64,000 bases of DNA from Corynebacterium poyangense. Its GTDB lineage: Bacteria > Actinomycetota > Actinomycetes > Mycobacteriales > Mycobacteriaceae. Below, in pieces: positions 1-7,780 of this stretch. A program made the translations under genes and the position numbers. Numbering within the stretch: the stretch's first letter is position 1; each line of letters starts with the position of its first letter. Location: positions 372,001 to 436,000 of the forward strand of contig NZ_CP046884.1 in NCBI RefSeq assembly GCF_014522205.1. The letters run 5' to 3'. The notes under the pieces are model-generated. The model saw only the letters and a program-made list of their open reading frames with translations, searched no databases and had not been told where the DNA came from.

Positions 1-720
1 AGATGAAGCGGTTGTGGGATGTAACCCCTGGCTGACTTGCACAAACACCGGGAATCCTGTGATGAGTGCTGCCGATGCGCCGGTAGCTGCCATTGCTGAT
101 AATGTTCGACGCCTTAACGTAGCTGCATTGACATCAGTAAGTGCGCTAAAGATGAGCTTCCGATGGGGACTACCTGCTAACACCACGAGCCAGGCGGCAG
201 CGCCGATAACCGTGATGAGCATGAATGATCCTAAGCCCCACTCACAGAACCATGCGAGGAAAGATAAGACTAAGCGCAAGGTGGCGTCGAGGGCCAATAA
301 ACTGGCGTAGTGATGCCACAGGGCGAGGCCAGACAGCACTCCGGATAAAACCGCCTGGAAGATGTATCCGGCTAAACCTAAAGCCAAGATTGCGGTTCCT
401 ACGTATTGATGGGAATCAACGATAAGTGGCATCCAGATACCCGAGGTGAAAGTGACTCCGAGTACAGCTATCAGCGCTATCCACCCACCTAGTTTCCAGG
501 GTTGTGCATTATTTCCTGGGGAAGACTGATGTTGGGCATTGGATACCCCTCGGGTGGTTTCTTGCATGAGGCCATCGGCGCAACCGCCAAGGGCGAAAAA
601 TAGCCCCCAGTAGGCTTGGAATTGGTCTGCGCCTGAGGCGCCGAGCGCCCAGGCGGCAATTGACATGATGATGAAGCCAGAAAGCGCCGAATAAATGGTG
701 GCGTAGCTGAGCCAACGCAT
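1..720 (-). CDS. Flippase-like polytopic membrane protein (3' part beyond left edge)
   Basis: The reading frame opens with ATG at 720 on the minus strand and stays open for 240 codons to the left edge, so the C-terminal part is missing. The translation starts MRWLSYATIYSALSGFII and shows repeated hydrophobic segments of about 20 residues (for example residues 5-25, 80-100 and 108-130) separated by short loops. This resembles polysaccharide flippase or other MATE/Wzx-type transporters, but no diagnostic motif settles the family. It begins 7 bp after the stop of the M1 peptidase gene and is probably co-transcribed with it. The nearby mycolyltransferase fits an envelope role, which is inference. 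Confidence 0.6.
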   Translation of the reverse strand, partial: MRWLSYATIYSALSGFIIMSIAAWALGASGADQFQAYWGLFFALGGCADGLMQETTRGVSNAQHQSSPGNNAQPWKLGGWIALIAVLGVTFTSGIWMPLIVDSHQYVGTAILALGLAGYIFQAVLSGVLSGLALWHHYASLLALDATLRLVLSFLAWFCEWGLGSFMLITVIGAAAWLVVLAGSPHRKLIFSALTDVNAATLRRRTLSAMAATGASAALITGFPVFVQVSQGLHPTTASS

Positions 721-727
721 AAGAAAA

Positions 728-2143
728 TTAGTCAGCCTTTCCAGGGATGAGCGGAAGCGGGGTCGAGGATTCGGGGAAGGGTGGGAGGGTGGTGGTCCAT
801 AGCCATTCGTGGAATAACTGCGTGAGGGTAGTTTCAGGGATATTGCAGGTTTGGCAGGCGCGCCGAGCTTCTCGGAGTAGATCGTGTGGTTCTACGACGC
901 TGTGGCGCCCAGCTGCTACATAGCGTTGGAGCATGGCGAAAAATTCTTGGTTGCCTAGCAAGACTCGAAGGGCATGAAGACATAGCGCACCGCGTTTGTA
1001 GAGGCGGTCATCGAACATCAACTTTGGGCCGGGGTCACCAATGATGATGTCTTGAGGTTGGGAAGCCAACCGCTGGTAGTGGGTTCGGGCGTTATCTGCT
1101 GCGGGGATGCGGTGGGCATGTTCAGCCCATAGCCACTCCGAGTAGCAGGCAAAACCCTCATTGAGCCAAATGTCATTCCACTGGGCCAAGCCTAAGGAGT
1201 TGCCAAACCATTGGTGGGATAACTCATGGGCAACGAGTCTTTCCCACTTGTTGTGCCCTTGGCAATGGTTAGCGCCAAAAATACTTAAGCCTTGGGCTTC
1301 GAGGGGGATTTCTAACGGGTCTGAGCAAACGACAACGCGGTAGTCCGAGAATGGGTAGGGACCGTATAGCTCAGAGAAAAGATTGAGCATGGCTGTTTGA
1401 TCGCCGAAATCATGGAGGAATTCCTGGCGAAGATGGCGTGGAACCCAACCGAGGACGGGGACTCCTTGAGCTGAGGTGGCGAGGGGAATGGAGATAAATT
1501 CTCCGACTAACACCGTGGCAAGGTAGGTTGCCATCGGATGTTCGGTGCGATATTCCCAGGTGGTTGCGGAAGCTGATTTTTTTGTGCTGTGTAGGACACC
1601 ATTGGAAACTACTTGGAAAGGAGAATCGGCGCGCAAAGAAATCTCGAAGATAGCCTTTTCATCTGGGGTGTCATCACAGGGGAACCAACTTGAAGCTCCG
1701 CAGGGTTGAGCGGCGACCAAAGATCCGCTTTCTAATTCCTCCCAACCAATTTTCCCCCAGGCAGACCGGATGGGACGGGGATTCCCGCCGTAGTGGATGC
1801 GTAAACGGAATTCGCTATCCACGGGGATGGGGTGCTCAAAAGTCATCCATAGCTTGTTAGCTGAATGTTTAAAGCGAGCCGGGCTACTGGAACGGCGTTG
1901 GTTGGGCCCTAGAACTTCTACCCGACGCACCTTTAGCGATGAGGATAAATCCAGGCTCAGCCGGGTTAGTGGCTGGTAATTATCCACTACTAGCTCTGCT
2001 ACTCCGCTGAGGTGATTGGGGATAACTCGATAATGCAGGTCGAGCCGGTAGCGTCGCACATGAAAACCCAGGTTGAAATCCACGCCGGTGTAGGAATCTC
2101 GGGTACCAGGGATGGGAGTGGAGCGAAGCCGTTTGCTAGTCAT
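728..2143 (-). CDS. M1-family zinc metallopeptidase (aminopeptidase N-like, short form)
   Basis: A 471-residue protein with the gluzincin motif HELSHQWFGN at about residues 306-315 and the third zinc ligand in NEGF about 20 residues later (E near 329). The N-terminal beta-rich domain occupies roughly residues 20-220. The usual GxMEN substrate motif is replaced by a stretch around residues 282-290 (EAQGLSIFG) that keeps a glutamate. At this length it lacks the long C-terminal helical domain of classical aminopeptidase N. No signal peptide is visible, so a cytoplasmic peptidase is expected. It lies 122 bp after the mycolyltransferase gene, with a good terminator between them. Confidence 0.85.
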   Translation of the reverse strand: MTSKRLRSTPIPGTRDSYTGVDFNLGFHVRRYRLDLHYRVIPNHLSGVAELVVDNYQPLTRLSLDLSSSLKVRRVEVLGPNQRRSSSPARFKHSANKLWMTFEHPIPVDSEFRLRIHYGGNPRPIRSAWGKIGWEELESGSLVAAQPCGASSWFPCDDTPDEKAIFEISLRADSPFQVVSNGVLHSTKKSASATTWEYRTEHPMATYLATVLVGEFISIPLATSAQGVPVLGWVPRHLRQEFLHDFGDQTAMLNLFSELYGPYPFSDYRVVVCSDPLEIPLEAQGLSIFGANHCQGHNKWERLVAHELSHQWFGNSLGLAQWNDIWLNEGFACYSEWLWAEHAHRIPAADNARTHYQRLASQPQDIIIGDPGPKLMFDDRLYKRGALCLHALRVLLGNQEFFAMLQRYVAAGRHSVVEPHDLLREARRACQTCNIPETTLTQLFHEWLWTTTLPPFPESSTPLPLIPGKAD

Positions 2144-2175
2144 CGGGGCTTAACTTTAGCAAGGAGTGGGACAGC

Positions 2176-2228
2176 AAAAAATCTCCCGCTCTCTGAGGAA
2201 GATTACCTTCAACAATTGAGAGGGGAGA
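2176..2228 (-). terminator. Rho-independent terminator after the mycolyltransferase gene
   Basis: Read on the minus strand, the arms at 2228-2218 and 2193-2182 form a stem of about 11 bp with one bulged base (TCTCCCCTCTC against GAGAGCGGGAGA), followed directly by six T residues at 2181-2176. This is a textbook intrinsic terminator placed about 40 bp after the stop at 2266. It suggests that the M1 peptidase gene has its own promoter or relies on read-through. Confidence 0.7.
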
Positions 2229-2265
2229 CGGGTGTGAAGCTATTCCAGCACCGGGAAGAACTGTT

Positions 2266-3366
2266 TTATGCCAATCCTAAACCACGGGTGAGAACAGGGA
2301 GGAAGTTGCGCAAATCATCGTTCCAATAACCCCAGGAGTGGGTGCCGGTGTTGTTGAATTGGAACTGCGCGGGGATACCGAGGCTATTGAGCTTTGCTTG
2401 GAGGTTATGGGTGCAATTGTTGGTTGCGCCTTCAATAACACCACCAACCCCGATCGTTTCCGCCATAGCAACGCCTTTGAGTGCTTCGGGAACATTGGCT
2501 AGCCGGGGGCTGGAAGGAAGATCCCAGGCGCCAGCGGTACCGGAACCGTTGGATACATAAATCTCATGACCACGTAGTTTTTCTGCGTTCACCAGGGCAT
2601 CGTTATAGACGTTGTATTCACCGCCCATGGGGCCCCACATTTGCTCCGGGGTGGCTTTTCCGCGTTGCAGAGTCTGCTGCAAGTAGAACCACGGCAACGG
2701 GGTGGAGGTTGCTGCACAACCAGAGAAGGATCCGATGGCTCCGTAGAACCCAGGATGGTGCTCAGCCAACAGCAGGGAGGATGTGGCAGACATGGACATG
2801 CCGGCTATCGCGCGGTTGCCATTAGCGTGCAGATAATTTTCCAGTGGTCCTGGAAGTTCTTTGGTGAGGAAAGTCTCCCATTTCTGCGGACCGCCAAGGT
2901 TCTCATTGTCTTCGACCCAGTCGGTGTAATAAGAGAATTTTCCGGCCATGGGAATGACCACGTTAAATCCCTTATCCCGATAAAAACTCAGCACATCGGA
3001 TTGTTGGATCCAGTTAGCGCCGCCTTCGCCGCCGTCGCCTCCATTAAGCAAATAGAGGGTGGGGGCGTTAGGCTTTTCGGCCTTGAGGATAGCTAACGGA
3101 ACCTGCCGGTTCATAGCTGGAGAATAGGCCAGTACTTCCTCAGTGCGAGGGTCGTCATCATTAACGACCTTGCGCCAGAAGGGGGAGTCATCCGTAATCG
3201 GCGCATCATTTTTTGTAATCGTCGACAACGCAGTAGCGCCAGCGACTTGCTGTACGCTGACGGTGGATACAGCGGCGGCAGGTGCCACACCCATGGCACC
3301 AAGCACGGCTGCCGCGGTGACCACAACGGTGGCTGCTGGCGCCGCGAATCGGGAGACAAAGCTCAT
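2266..3366 (-). CDS. Trehalose mycolyltransferase, antigen 85 / Cmt family, secreted
   Basis: A 366-residue esterase-fold protein. I chose the ATG at 3366 because a purine-rich ribosome site (AAAGGAAG) lies just upstream and the product then begins with a clear signal peptide: a basic start, an Ala/Val-rich core and an APAAA cleavage region near residue 32. The nucleophile elbow is GMSMS (Ser near 191), and the catalytic His is in GTHSWGYW near the C-terminus. The substrate loop LLNGGDGGEGG at about 107-117 is typical of corynebacterial mycolyltransferases. It moves mycolic acids from trehalose monocorynomycolate onto arabinogalactan or a second trehalose in the outer envelope. Which cmt paralogue it is cannot be decided here. 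Confidence 0.9.
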   Translation of the reverse strand: MSFVSRFAAPAATVVVTAAAVLGAMGVAPAAAVSTVSVQQVAGATALSTITKNDAPITDDSPFWRKVVNDDDPRTEEVLAYSPAMNRQVPLAILKAEKPNAPTLYLLNGGDGGEGGANWIQQSDVLSFYRDKGFNVVIPMAGKFSYYTDWVEDNENLGGPQKWETFLTKELPGPLENYLHANGNRAIAGMSMSATSSLLLAEHHPGFYGAIGSFSGCAATSTPLPWFYLQQTLQRGKATPEQMWGPMGGEYNVYNDALVNAEKLRGHEIYVSNGSGTAGAWDLPSSPRLANVPEALKGVAMAETIGVGGVIEGATNNCTHNLQAKLNSLGIPAQFQFNNTGTHSWGYWNDDLRNFLPVLTRGLGLA

Positions 3367-3561
3367 GAGGGTACTTCCTTTGATGTGCTGGAGTAGCGTG
3401 ACAAAGTAGCTATGGCGGAAAGCTACCAACTCAGGATAGTCTTATCACGCACGCAGAGCGAGATCTAGGGTCTTAAGAATAATCTTGAGAGTTGTGTGAT
3501 CTTGCTCGATAGCGATAATTCCAATGTTATTTCACTAATTCCCCCAGGAGCGCAACATATT

Positions 3562-3672
3562 ATGAACCCGGTCGAGCAGTTCATTCTCATGATCTCTAAT
3601 CAACTCGGAGCTAGCATCCATAGCGGTTCTACCAGCTTGGCTGAGATTGCCCTCGCCCTGGGCTGGATCTAG
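3562..3672 (+). CDS. Possible small protein of 36 residues upstream of lpd
   Basis: An ATG ORF with AGGAG at 3546-3550, 11 bases upstream. It encodes a 36-residue peptide starting MNPVEQFILMISNQLGASI and ending LALGWI. It has no signal peptide and alternates hydrophobic and polar residues in a way that could form an amphipathic helix. A promoter-like pair lies about 45 bp upstream, and an inverted repeat begins 3 bp after its stop. Corynebacteria are known to encode very short signal-less outer-membrane channel proteins (PorA, PorH), which makes a peptide of this size worth noting. I see no specific similarity to them, and it may be a chance ORF. Confidence 0.3.
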   Translation: MNPVEQFILMISNQLGASIHSGSTSLAEIALALGWI

Positions 3673-3674
3673 TC

Positions 3675-3692
3675 TACCCCTGGATAGGGGTA
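3675..3692. repeat. Perfect inverted repeat TACCCCT-GGAT-AGGGGTA
   Basis: Two 7-bp perfect arms around a 4-base loop, 76 bp upstream of the lpd start and 3 bp after the possible small ORF. It could be an operator or a short hairpin terminator. No T-run follows, which argues against an intrinsic terminator. Confidence 0.5.
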
Positions 3693-3768
3693 CTACGGCG
3701 GGGTGATTCACTACCCTCGTGCAGTCCCTTGGGCGACAGTTCGAGGTGGAATCAGTATCGTTACGGGT

Positions 3769-5178
3769 GTGAGTGAACATTATGATGTCGTAGTCCTTGG
3801 TGCCGGCCCTGGTGGGTACGTTGCCGCAATTCGTGCCGCACAGCTTGGGAAAAAAGTAGCTGTAGTGGAAAAGAAGTACTGGGGTGGGGTGTGCCTCAAC
3901 GTCGGGTGTATCCCCTCTAAGTCGCTACTGAAGAACGCCGAAGTAGCCCATATCTTCAACCATGAGGCAAAAACCTTTGGGATTTCCGGAGAAGTCTCTT
4001 TTGATTGGGGGGCGGCTCATTCGCGCTCCCGGAAAGTGTCTTCGGACATTGTTAAGGGTGTTCATTACCTCATGAAGAAAAACAAGATCACCGAGGTCAA
4101 TGGCCTGGGATCTTTTGAGGATGCTCACACCATCACCATTACCGAGGGTGAAGATAAAGGTAAGACCCTGACCTTTGATGATTGCATTATCGCTACTGGA
4201 TCAGTGGTTCGCTCCCTACCGGGAGTGGAAATCGGTGGGAATGTCGTGTCCTTTGAGGAACAGATCCTTAGTGAAGAGATACCGGAATCCATGGTGATTG
4301 TGGGAGCCGGTGCCATCGGTATGGAATTTGCTTATGTCTTAGCGAATTATGGCGTGAAGCTTACTGTCGTGGAGTTTATGGACCGGGTGTTGCCTAACGA
4401 GGAAGCTGAAACCTCCAAGGCTATTGCCAAGGAATATAAGAAGCTCGGCGTTAAGCTGTTGACCGGGTATAAGACCACCGCCGTTCGAGATAACGGTGAT
4501 TCCGTCGAGGTGGATGTCGAAAGCAAGGACGGGAAGAAGTCTGACACCCTGACTGTTGATCGGGTAATGGTCTCTATCGGTTTTGCGCCGCGAGTAGAGG
4601 GCTATGGCCTGGAAAATACCGGGGTGAAACTGACTGATCGTGGTGCCATTGAGATTGATGAGTTCATGCGCACCAGCGTGGATCATATCTATGCCATTGG
4701 AGATGTCACAGCTAAGCTCCAATTAGCCCACGTTGCTGAAGCCCAAGGTGTTGTGGCTGCGGAAACCATCGCAGGTGCAGAAACCATGGAGCTTGGTGAT
4801 TACATGATGATGCCAAGGGCTACGTTCTGTAATCCTCAGGTGGGCTCCTTTGGTTATACCGAGGAAGCTGCAAAGAAGGCTTTCCCAGACCGAGAAATTG
4901 TTTCGGCGACCTTCCCCTTCTCAGCTAATGGTAAGGCAAAGGGGCTAGCGGAAACCGCTGGTTTTGTCAAGGTGATTGTGGATAAGGAGTTCGGTGAACT
5001 CATTGGCGGACACATGGTGGGGGCTAATGTGTCGGAATTGCTGCCGGAGCTAACCTTGGCTCAGCGTTTTGACCTGACTGCCGAGGAAATTGGCCGCAAT
5101 GTTCATACTCACCCCACCCTGTCTGAGGCTATTAAAGAAGCCGCAGAGGGAACGATGGGGCACATGATTAACCTCTAG
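3769..5178 (+). CDS. lpd: Dihydrolipoyl dehydrogenase (E3)
   Basis: A 469-residue flavoprotein of the disulfide oxidoreductase family. It reoxidises dihydrolipoamide in the pyruvate and 2-oxoglutarate dehydrogenase complexes using FAD and NAD. Visible features are the FAD-binding GAGPGG at 11-16, the redox pair C42/C47 in [13 protein letters not shown], the NAD-binding GAGAIGMEF in the middle, a second FAD motif (YAIGDV), and the C-terminal HTHPTLSE with the catalytic His-Glu. The GTG at 3769 is preferred over the upstream ATG at 3703 because the protein then starts [13 protein letters not shown], matching the family. It sits convergent with ramB, as in C. glutamicum. Confidence 0.95.
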   Translation: MSEHYDVVVLGAGPGGYVAAIRAAQLGKKVAVVEKKYWGGVCLNVGCIPSKSLLKNAEVAHIFNHEAKTFGISGEVSFDWGAAHSRSRKVSSDIVKGVHYLMKKNKITEVNGLGSFEDAHTITITEGEDKGKTLTFDDCIIATGSVVRSLPGVEIGGNVVSFEEQILSEEIPESMVIVGAGAIGMEFAYVLANYGVKLTVVEFMDRVLPNEEAETSKAIAKEYKKLGVKLLTGYKTTAVRDNGDSVEVDVESKDGKKSDTLTVDRVMVSIGFAPRVEGYGLENTGVKLTDRGAIEIDEFMRTSVDHIYAIGDVTAKLQLAHVAEAQGVVAAETIAGAETMELGDYMMMPRATFCNPQVGSFGYTEEAAKKAFPDREIVSATFPFSANGKAKGLAETAGFVKVIVDKEFGELIGGHMVGANVSELLPELTLAQRFDLTAEEIGRNVHTHPTLSEAIKEAAEGTMGHMINL

Positions 5179-5223
5179 AGGAAAGTCCGCCCGACGCCCA
5201 CCTGATCCATCCGGTCTCCTTCA

Positions 5224-6627
5224 TTAATAGGGAGCAATAGTGGAGCGGTGGGCATTAATGCTGAGATGCTCATTGATAGAGGGGAAAGCCCGCTGAGTGC
5301 AATGGCGCCGGGAACACATACGGCATCCAGTTCCAATGGGTGTTGCTGCTTCGGGGTCATGAAGGTTAAGACCACGGCTATAGACCGTACGTTCGGCGTG
5401 GCGAGCTTCACAGCCTAAGCCGATGGCAAAAACTTTGCCGGTAGCCCCGAAATTGGGGCGTTGGTGATGGACTGTTCGGGCAGTCCAGAGGTAATGCCTG
5501 CCGTCGGGCATCTCGACATGTTGGCGATGGATTTTTCCGGGGGTAGTGAAGGCTTCGTAGAGAACCCAGAGGGGGCAGGTTCCGCCGGCATTGCTGAAGT
5601 GAACGCCAGTGGCGGATTGGCGTTTGGACATATTTCCCGCGCGGTCTACCCGCACAAATGTAAAGGGAATGCCGCGTAATTTAGGCCGTTGAAGGGTGGA
5701 AAGTCGGCTTGCGATGGTTTCATAACCGAGGCCAAAAACTTGACTGAGGTAGTCAATGTCATAGCCGTGTTGTTCTGATTTTCGATGGAATTGCTGATAG
5801 GGCATGAGCATTGCGGCGGCACAATAGGAGGCGACTCCTCGTCGGGCTAAGTCGAGAGACGCCTGTGACCGGAAATCTTCTTCTCTCAGAACCGCGTCAA
5901 GTTCTTCTGCAAACTCTAGAAAAGCTAATTCGGTAGCCATTCTGAAAGCTCGTTGACCAAGGGAAAGGTGAGCGTGAAGCTCAAGAATGCGGGTATCGGG
6001 GTGGAAGTGATGAACTAGGCCGTCTTGGTTGCTAATTGTTCGAATGTCGACGCCATGTTGGTTTCGGAGATACTGTTGAATTTCTTGTTCTACCTGGGCA
6101 ATTGGGGCAGAACCACCCCCTAAAAATTGACCGAGATTTTCTGATTGTTGGTCCAGTCCATGAAGGTAATTTTGTCGGGCATAAAAGAAGTCACGGACTT
6201 CTTCATGCGGCATAGCTAAAACCTGGGCGTCGTGATGTCGGGAGTCGGTCGCCAAAGATAATTTGTCTCGGATATTGCAATAGCGCCGGTGCATTTCCAC
6301 CAGAGCGCGCGCTATTTCCGGGTGGTTGTACACCAGATCAGATAGCTCGTGCATATCGACCGGGACTTTATTGATTTCCACATCGCCGACAACGGTTTCT
6401 AGCTCGGCGAGGAGCCGGGAATCATCATCGAGAGAAAAGAAAGTAGCGTCGACGCCGAAGGTTTCGGTGATCTTTAATAGCACCGGCACCGTTAACGGGC
6501 GAACATCGTGTTCAATTTGATTTACGTAGCTCGGGGAAAGGTCGAGGGTGGCGGCCAATTCTGCTTGGCTGAGGTCTCGCTCCCGACGGAGTTGGCGGAG
6601 CCGGGACCCAACAAATGTTTTAGCCAT
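5224..6627 (-). CDS. ramB: RamB-type transcriptional regulator of acetate and central carbon metabolism
   Basis: A 467-residue protein with an N-terminal XRE helix-turn-helix (residues about 5-60, [20 protein letters not shown]), followed by the IrrE/ImmA-like region and a C-terminal Cys-rich domain with the pattern CRMCSRRHC. This architecture and its place between lpd and sdhCAB match RamB, known in C. glutamicum to control acetate, glyoxylate and other carbon-metabolism genes. There is no ribosome-binding site before the ATG at 6627. Instead TACACT lies 7 bases upstream, so the mRNA is probably leaderless. A RamB-like AAGTTTGCA lies 29 bp before the start, suggesting autoregulation. Confidence 0.9.
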   Translation of the reverse strand: MAKTFVGSRLRQLRRERDLSQAELAATLDLSPSYVNQIEHDVRPLTVPVLLKITETFGVDATFFSLDDDSRLLAELETVVGDVEINKVPVDMHELSDLVYNHPEIARALVEMHRRYCNIRDKLSLATDSRHHDAQVLAMPHEEVRDFFYARQNYLHGLDQQSENLGQFLGGGSAPIAQVEQEIQQYLRNQHGVDIRTISNQDGLVHHFHPDTRILELHAHLSLGQRAFRMATELAFLEFAEELDAVLREEDFRSQASLDLARRGVASYCAAAMLMPYQQFHRKSEQHGYDIDYLSQVFGLGYETIASRLSTLQRPKLRGIPFTFVRVDRAGNMSKRQSATGVHFSNAGGTCPLWVLYEAFTTPGKIHRQHVEMPDGRHYLWTARTVHHQRPNFGATGKVFAIGLGCEARHAERTVYSRGLNLHDPEAATPIGTGCRMCSRRHCTQRAFPSINEHLSINAHRSTIAPY

Positions 6628-6634
6628 GCCAAGG

Positions 6635-6640
6635 AGTGTA
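6635..6640 (-). promoter_or_regulatory. -10 element of a leaderless ramB transcript
   Basis: TACACT on the minus strand, followed by seven bases and then the ATG at 6627. The spacing puts the first transcribed base at or next to the start codon, and no Shine-Dalgarno sequence is present. Confidence 0.5.
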
Positions 6641-6655
6641 ATGCCGATTGTGGGG

Positions 6656-6664
6656 AAGTTTGCA
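6656..6664. promoter_or_regulatory. RamB-like binding site upstream of ramB
   Basis: AAGTTTGCA matches the core of the RamB motif as I remember it (AA-C/G-TTTGCA). It lies about 20 bp upstream of the predicted ramB -10 element, where bound protein could repress. The same site is about 340 bp before sdhC. Confidence 0.4.
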
Positions 6665-6765
6665 TCAGACTTAGCAAGACTTCACAAGTGTGATCTGGAG
6701 AGCATTTTGGGTTCCATCGAAAGATTGATCCCGAACGGGGTAGAAAAACCTCATCAAAAGTCTGA

Positions 6766-6781
6766 AGTGAGGAAAGTCACA
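6766..6781. promoter_or_regulatory. GlxR (cAMP-CRP-like) binding site at the sdhCAB promoter
   Basis: AGTGAGGAAAGTCACA matches 9 of the 10 defined bases of the GlxR consensus TGTGA-N6-TCACA. It overlaps the expected -35 region of the -10 at 6796, a position suited to repression. GlxR control of sdhCAB is established in C. glutamicum; that this site is used here is inference. Confidence 0.6.
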
Positions 6782-6795
6782 TATAGTCACCATTT

Positions 6796-6801
6796 TACTA
6801 T
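6796..6801 (+). promoter_or_regulatory. Candidate -10 element of the sdhCAB promoter
   Basis: TACTAT within an AT-rich stretch after the GlxR-like site. The implied transcript has a leader of about 190 bases before sdhC. The -35 region is poor, as is usual in corynebacteria. Confidence 0.4.
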
Positions 6802-6869
6802 CTAACCCTCAAGTTTTTCCTAAGAAGCCAGGAACGGGGCCTAATGAGATTCCTTCTCACCTTCTCTCC

Positions 6870-6888
6870 GAAGGAAAGGCATACCTAA
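6870..6888. promoter_or_regulatory. DtxR-like iron box in the sdhC leader
   Basis: The 19 bases GAAGGAAAGGCATACCTAA match 13 of 19 positions of the DtxR consensus as I recall it (TTAGGTTAGGCTAACCTAA). All the GG/CC half-site positions match. Sdh is rich in iron, so iron-responsive control is plausible. Position downstream of the predicted promoter would suggest a roadblock. A partial match like this could be chance. Confidence 0.35.
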
Positions 6889-6997
6889 AAAATAGGCCTA
6901 CCGGCGAGGATGCCGAAGCGATAGCGCGGCACTGAGAGGTTGCTGAGTAGTTGTTTCCGGGGGTGGGTCCTAAAATTAAAGAGACTATGGAGGTGTC

Positions 6998-7756
6998 ATG
7001 ACTACGAAAAACCCGGATCCCGTGGCCATTGTCCACGGTAAAATTACCGAGGAGCCGCTTCGGGAGCGGCCAAAGTATCCCAGCTGGGCACTGAAGCTCA
7101 CGATGGCCATCACCGGTCTCATTTTTGGGCTCTTCGTCCTCGTCCACATGGTAGGTAACCTCAAGATTTACCTGCCGTTTGGTAGGGATGGACATGCCCC
7201 GATCGATCACTACGGTGAGTGGCTGCGTACCCTTGGTGACCCGTTGCTTCCGCGTGAGGGAGCGCTGTGGATTTTCCGCATCGTTTTGCTTGTCGCTATC
7301 GCGCTTCATATTTATGGGGCATTTGCGCTTACCAAACGAGCACACGAATCCCGCGGTAAATTCCGTCGCACCAACCTTATTGGTGGACTGAACTCATTTA
7401 CCAGCCGCACCATGCTGGTTACTGGCCTCATCTTGTTGGCTTTCATTATTTTCCACATCTTGGACCTCACCGTTGGTGTGGGACCCGCCGCCAGCGCAGA
7501 ATTTGCTCACGGCGCCATCCGGGACAATATGATTCATAGCTTCTCCCGGATCTGGGTGTCAGTCTTTTACATCATTGCGATGGTGATGCTCTTCCTGCAT
7601 CTAACTCACGGTGTTTGGTTAGCTGCAAGTGACTTAGGTATCACTGGCCGTCGCTGGCGTCAGGCGATCCTTGTGATTGCCTATCTCGTTCCAGCCGTGG
7701 TCATGATCGGCAATATTTCCATGCCCTTGGCAATCCTCTTCGGATGGATTAGTTGA
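6998..7756 (+). CDS. sdhC: Succinate dehydrogenase cytochrome b subunit
   Basis: A 252-residue membrane anchor of succinate:menaquinone oxidoreductase. Five hydrophobic helices are visible, beginning near residue 30 (LTMAITGLIFGLFVLVHMVG). Several helix histidines (in LVHMVGN, ALHIYG, FHILDL and FLHLTHG) are candidates for the ligands of the two hemes expected in this diheme type. It passes electrons from the iron-sulfur subunit to menaquinone, which is made by enzymes encoded further right. GGAGG precedes the ATG closely. sdhA follows 24 bp after the stop, so the three genes form one operon. Confidence 0.95.
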   Translation: MTTKNPDPVAIVHGKITEEPLRERPKYPSWALKLTMAITGLIFGLFVLVHMVGNLKIYLPFGRDGHAPIDHYGEWLRTLGDPLLPREGALWIFRIVLLVAIALHIYGAFALTKRAHESRGKFRRTNLIGGLNSFTSRTMLVTGLILLAFIIFHILDLTVGVGPAASAEFAHGAIRDNMIHSFSRIWVSVFYIIAMVMLFLHLTHGVWLAASDLGITGRRWRQAILVIAYLVPAVVMIGNISMPLAILFGWIS

Positions 7757-7780
7757 GAGACCGGTTAAGGAAGAGGAATC

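Larger units (their letters stand above)
3367..3768. promoter_or_regulatory. 402-bp intergenic control region between mycolyltransferase and lpd
   Basis: Divergent region. It holds a plausible plus-strand promoter (TTGTGT at 3492, 16-bp spacer, GATAAT at 3514-3519), a possible 36-codon ORF at 3562-3672, an inverted repeat at 3675-3692, and presumably the minus-strand promoter of the mycolyltransferase gene. No RNA gene is recognisable. Confidence 0.5.
6628..6997. promoter_or_regulatory. 370-bp control region between ramB and sdhCAB
   Basis: No gene is visible. In order it holds the ramB -10 element, a RamB-like site, the palindrome TCACAAGTGTGA at 6682-6693, a GlxR-like site at 6766-6781, an sdhC -10 candidate at 6796-6801, and a leader of about 190 bases containing a DtxR-like box at 6870-6888. 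It ends with a strong GGAGG ribosome site before sdhC. Confidence 0.6.

Noticed and set aside
3496..3511. GlxR-like site TGTGATCTTGCTCGAT upstream of lpd
   Set aside because: Only the first half-site matches well; the second half has two of five bases. It is not strong enough to list as a site.
3703..3768. Longer lpd start at ATG 3703
   Set aside because: It would add 22 residues not found in the family. The GTG at 3769 gives the normal N-terminus directly before the FAD-binding motif.
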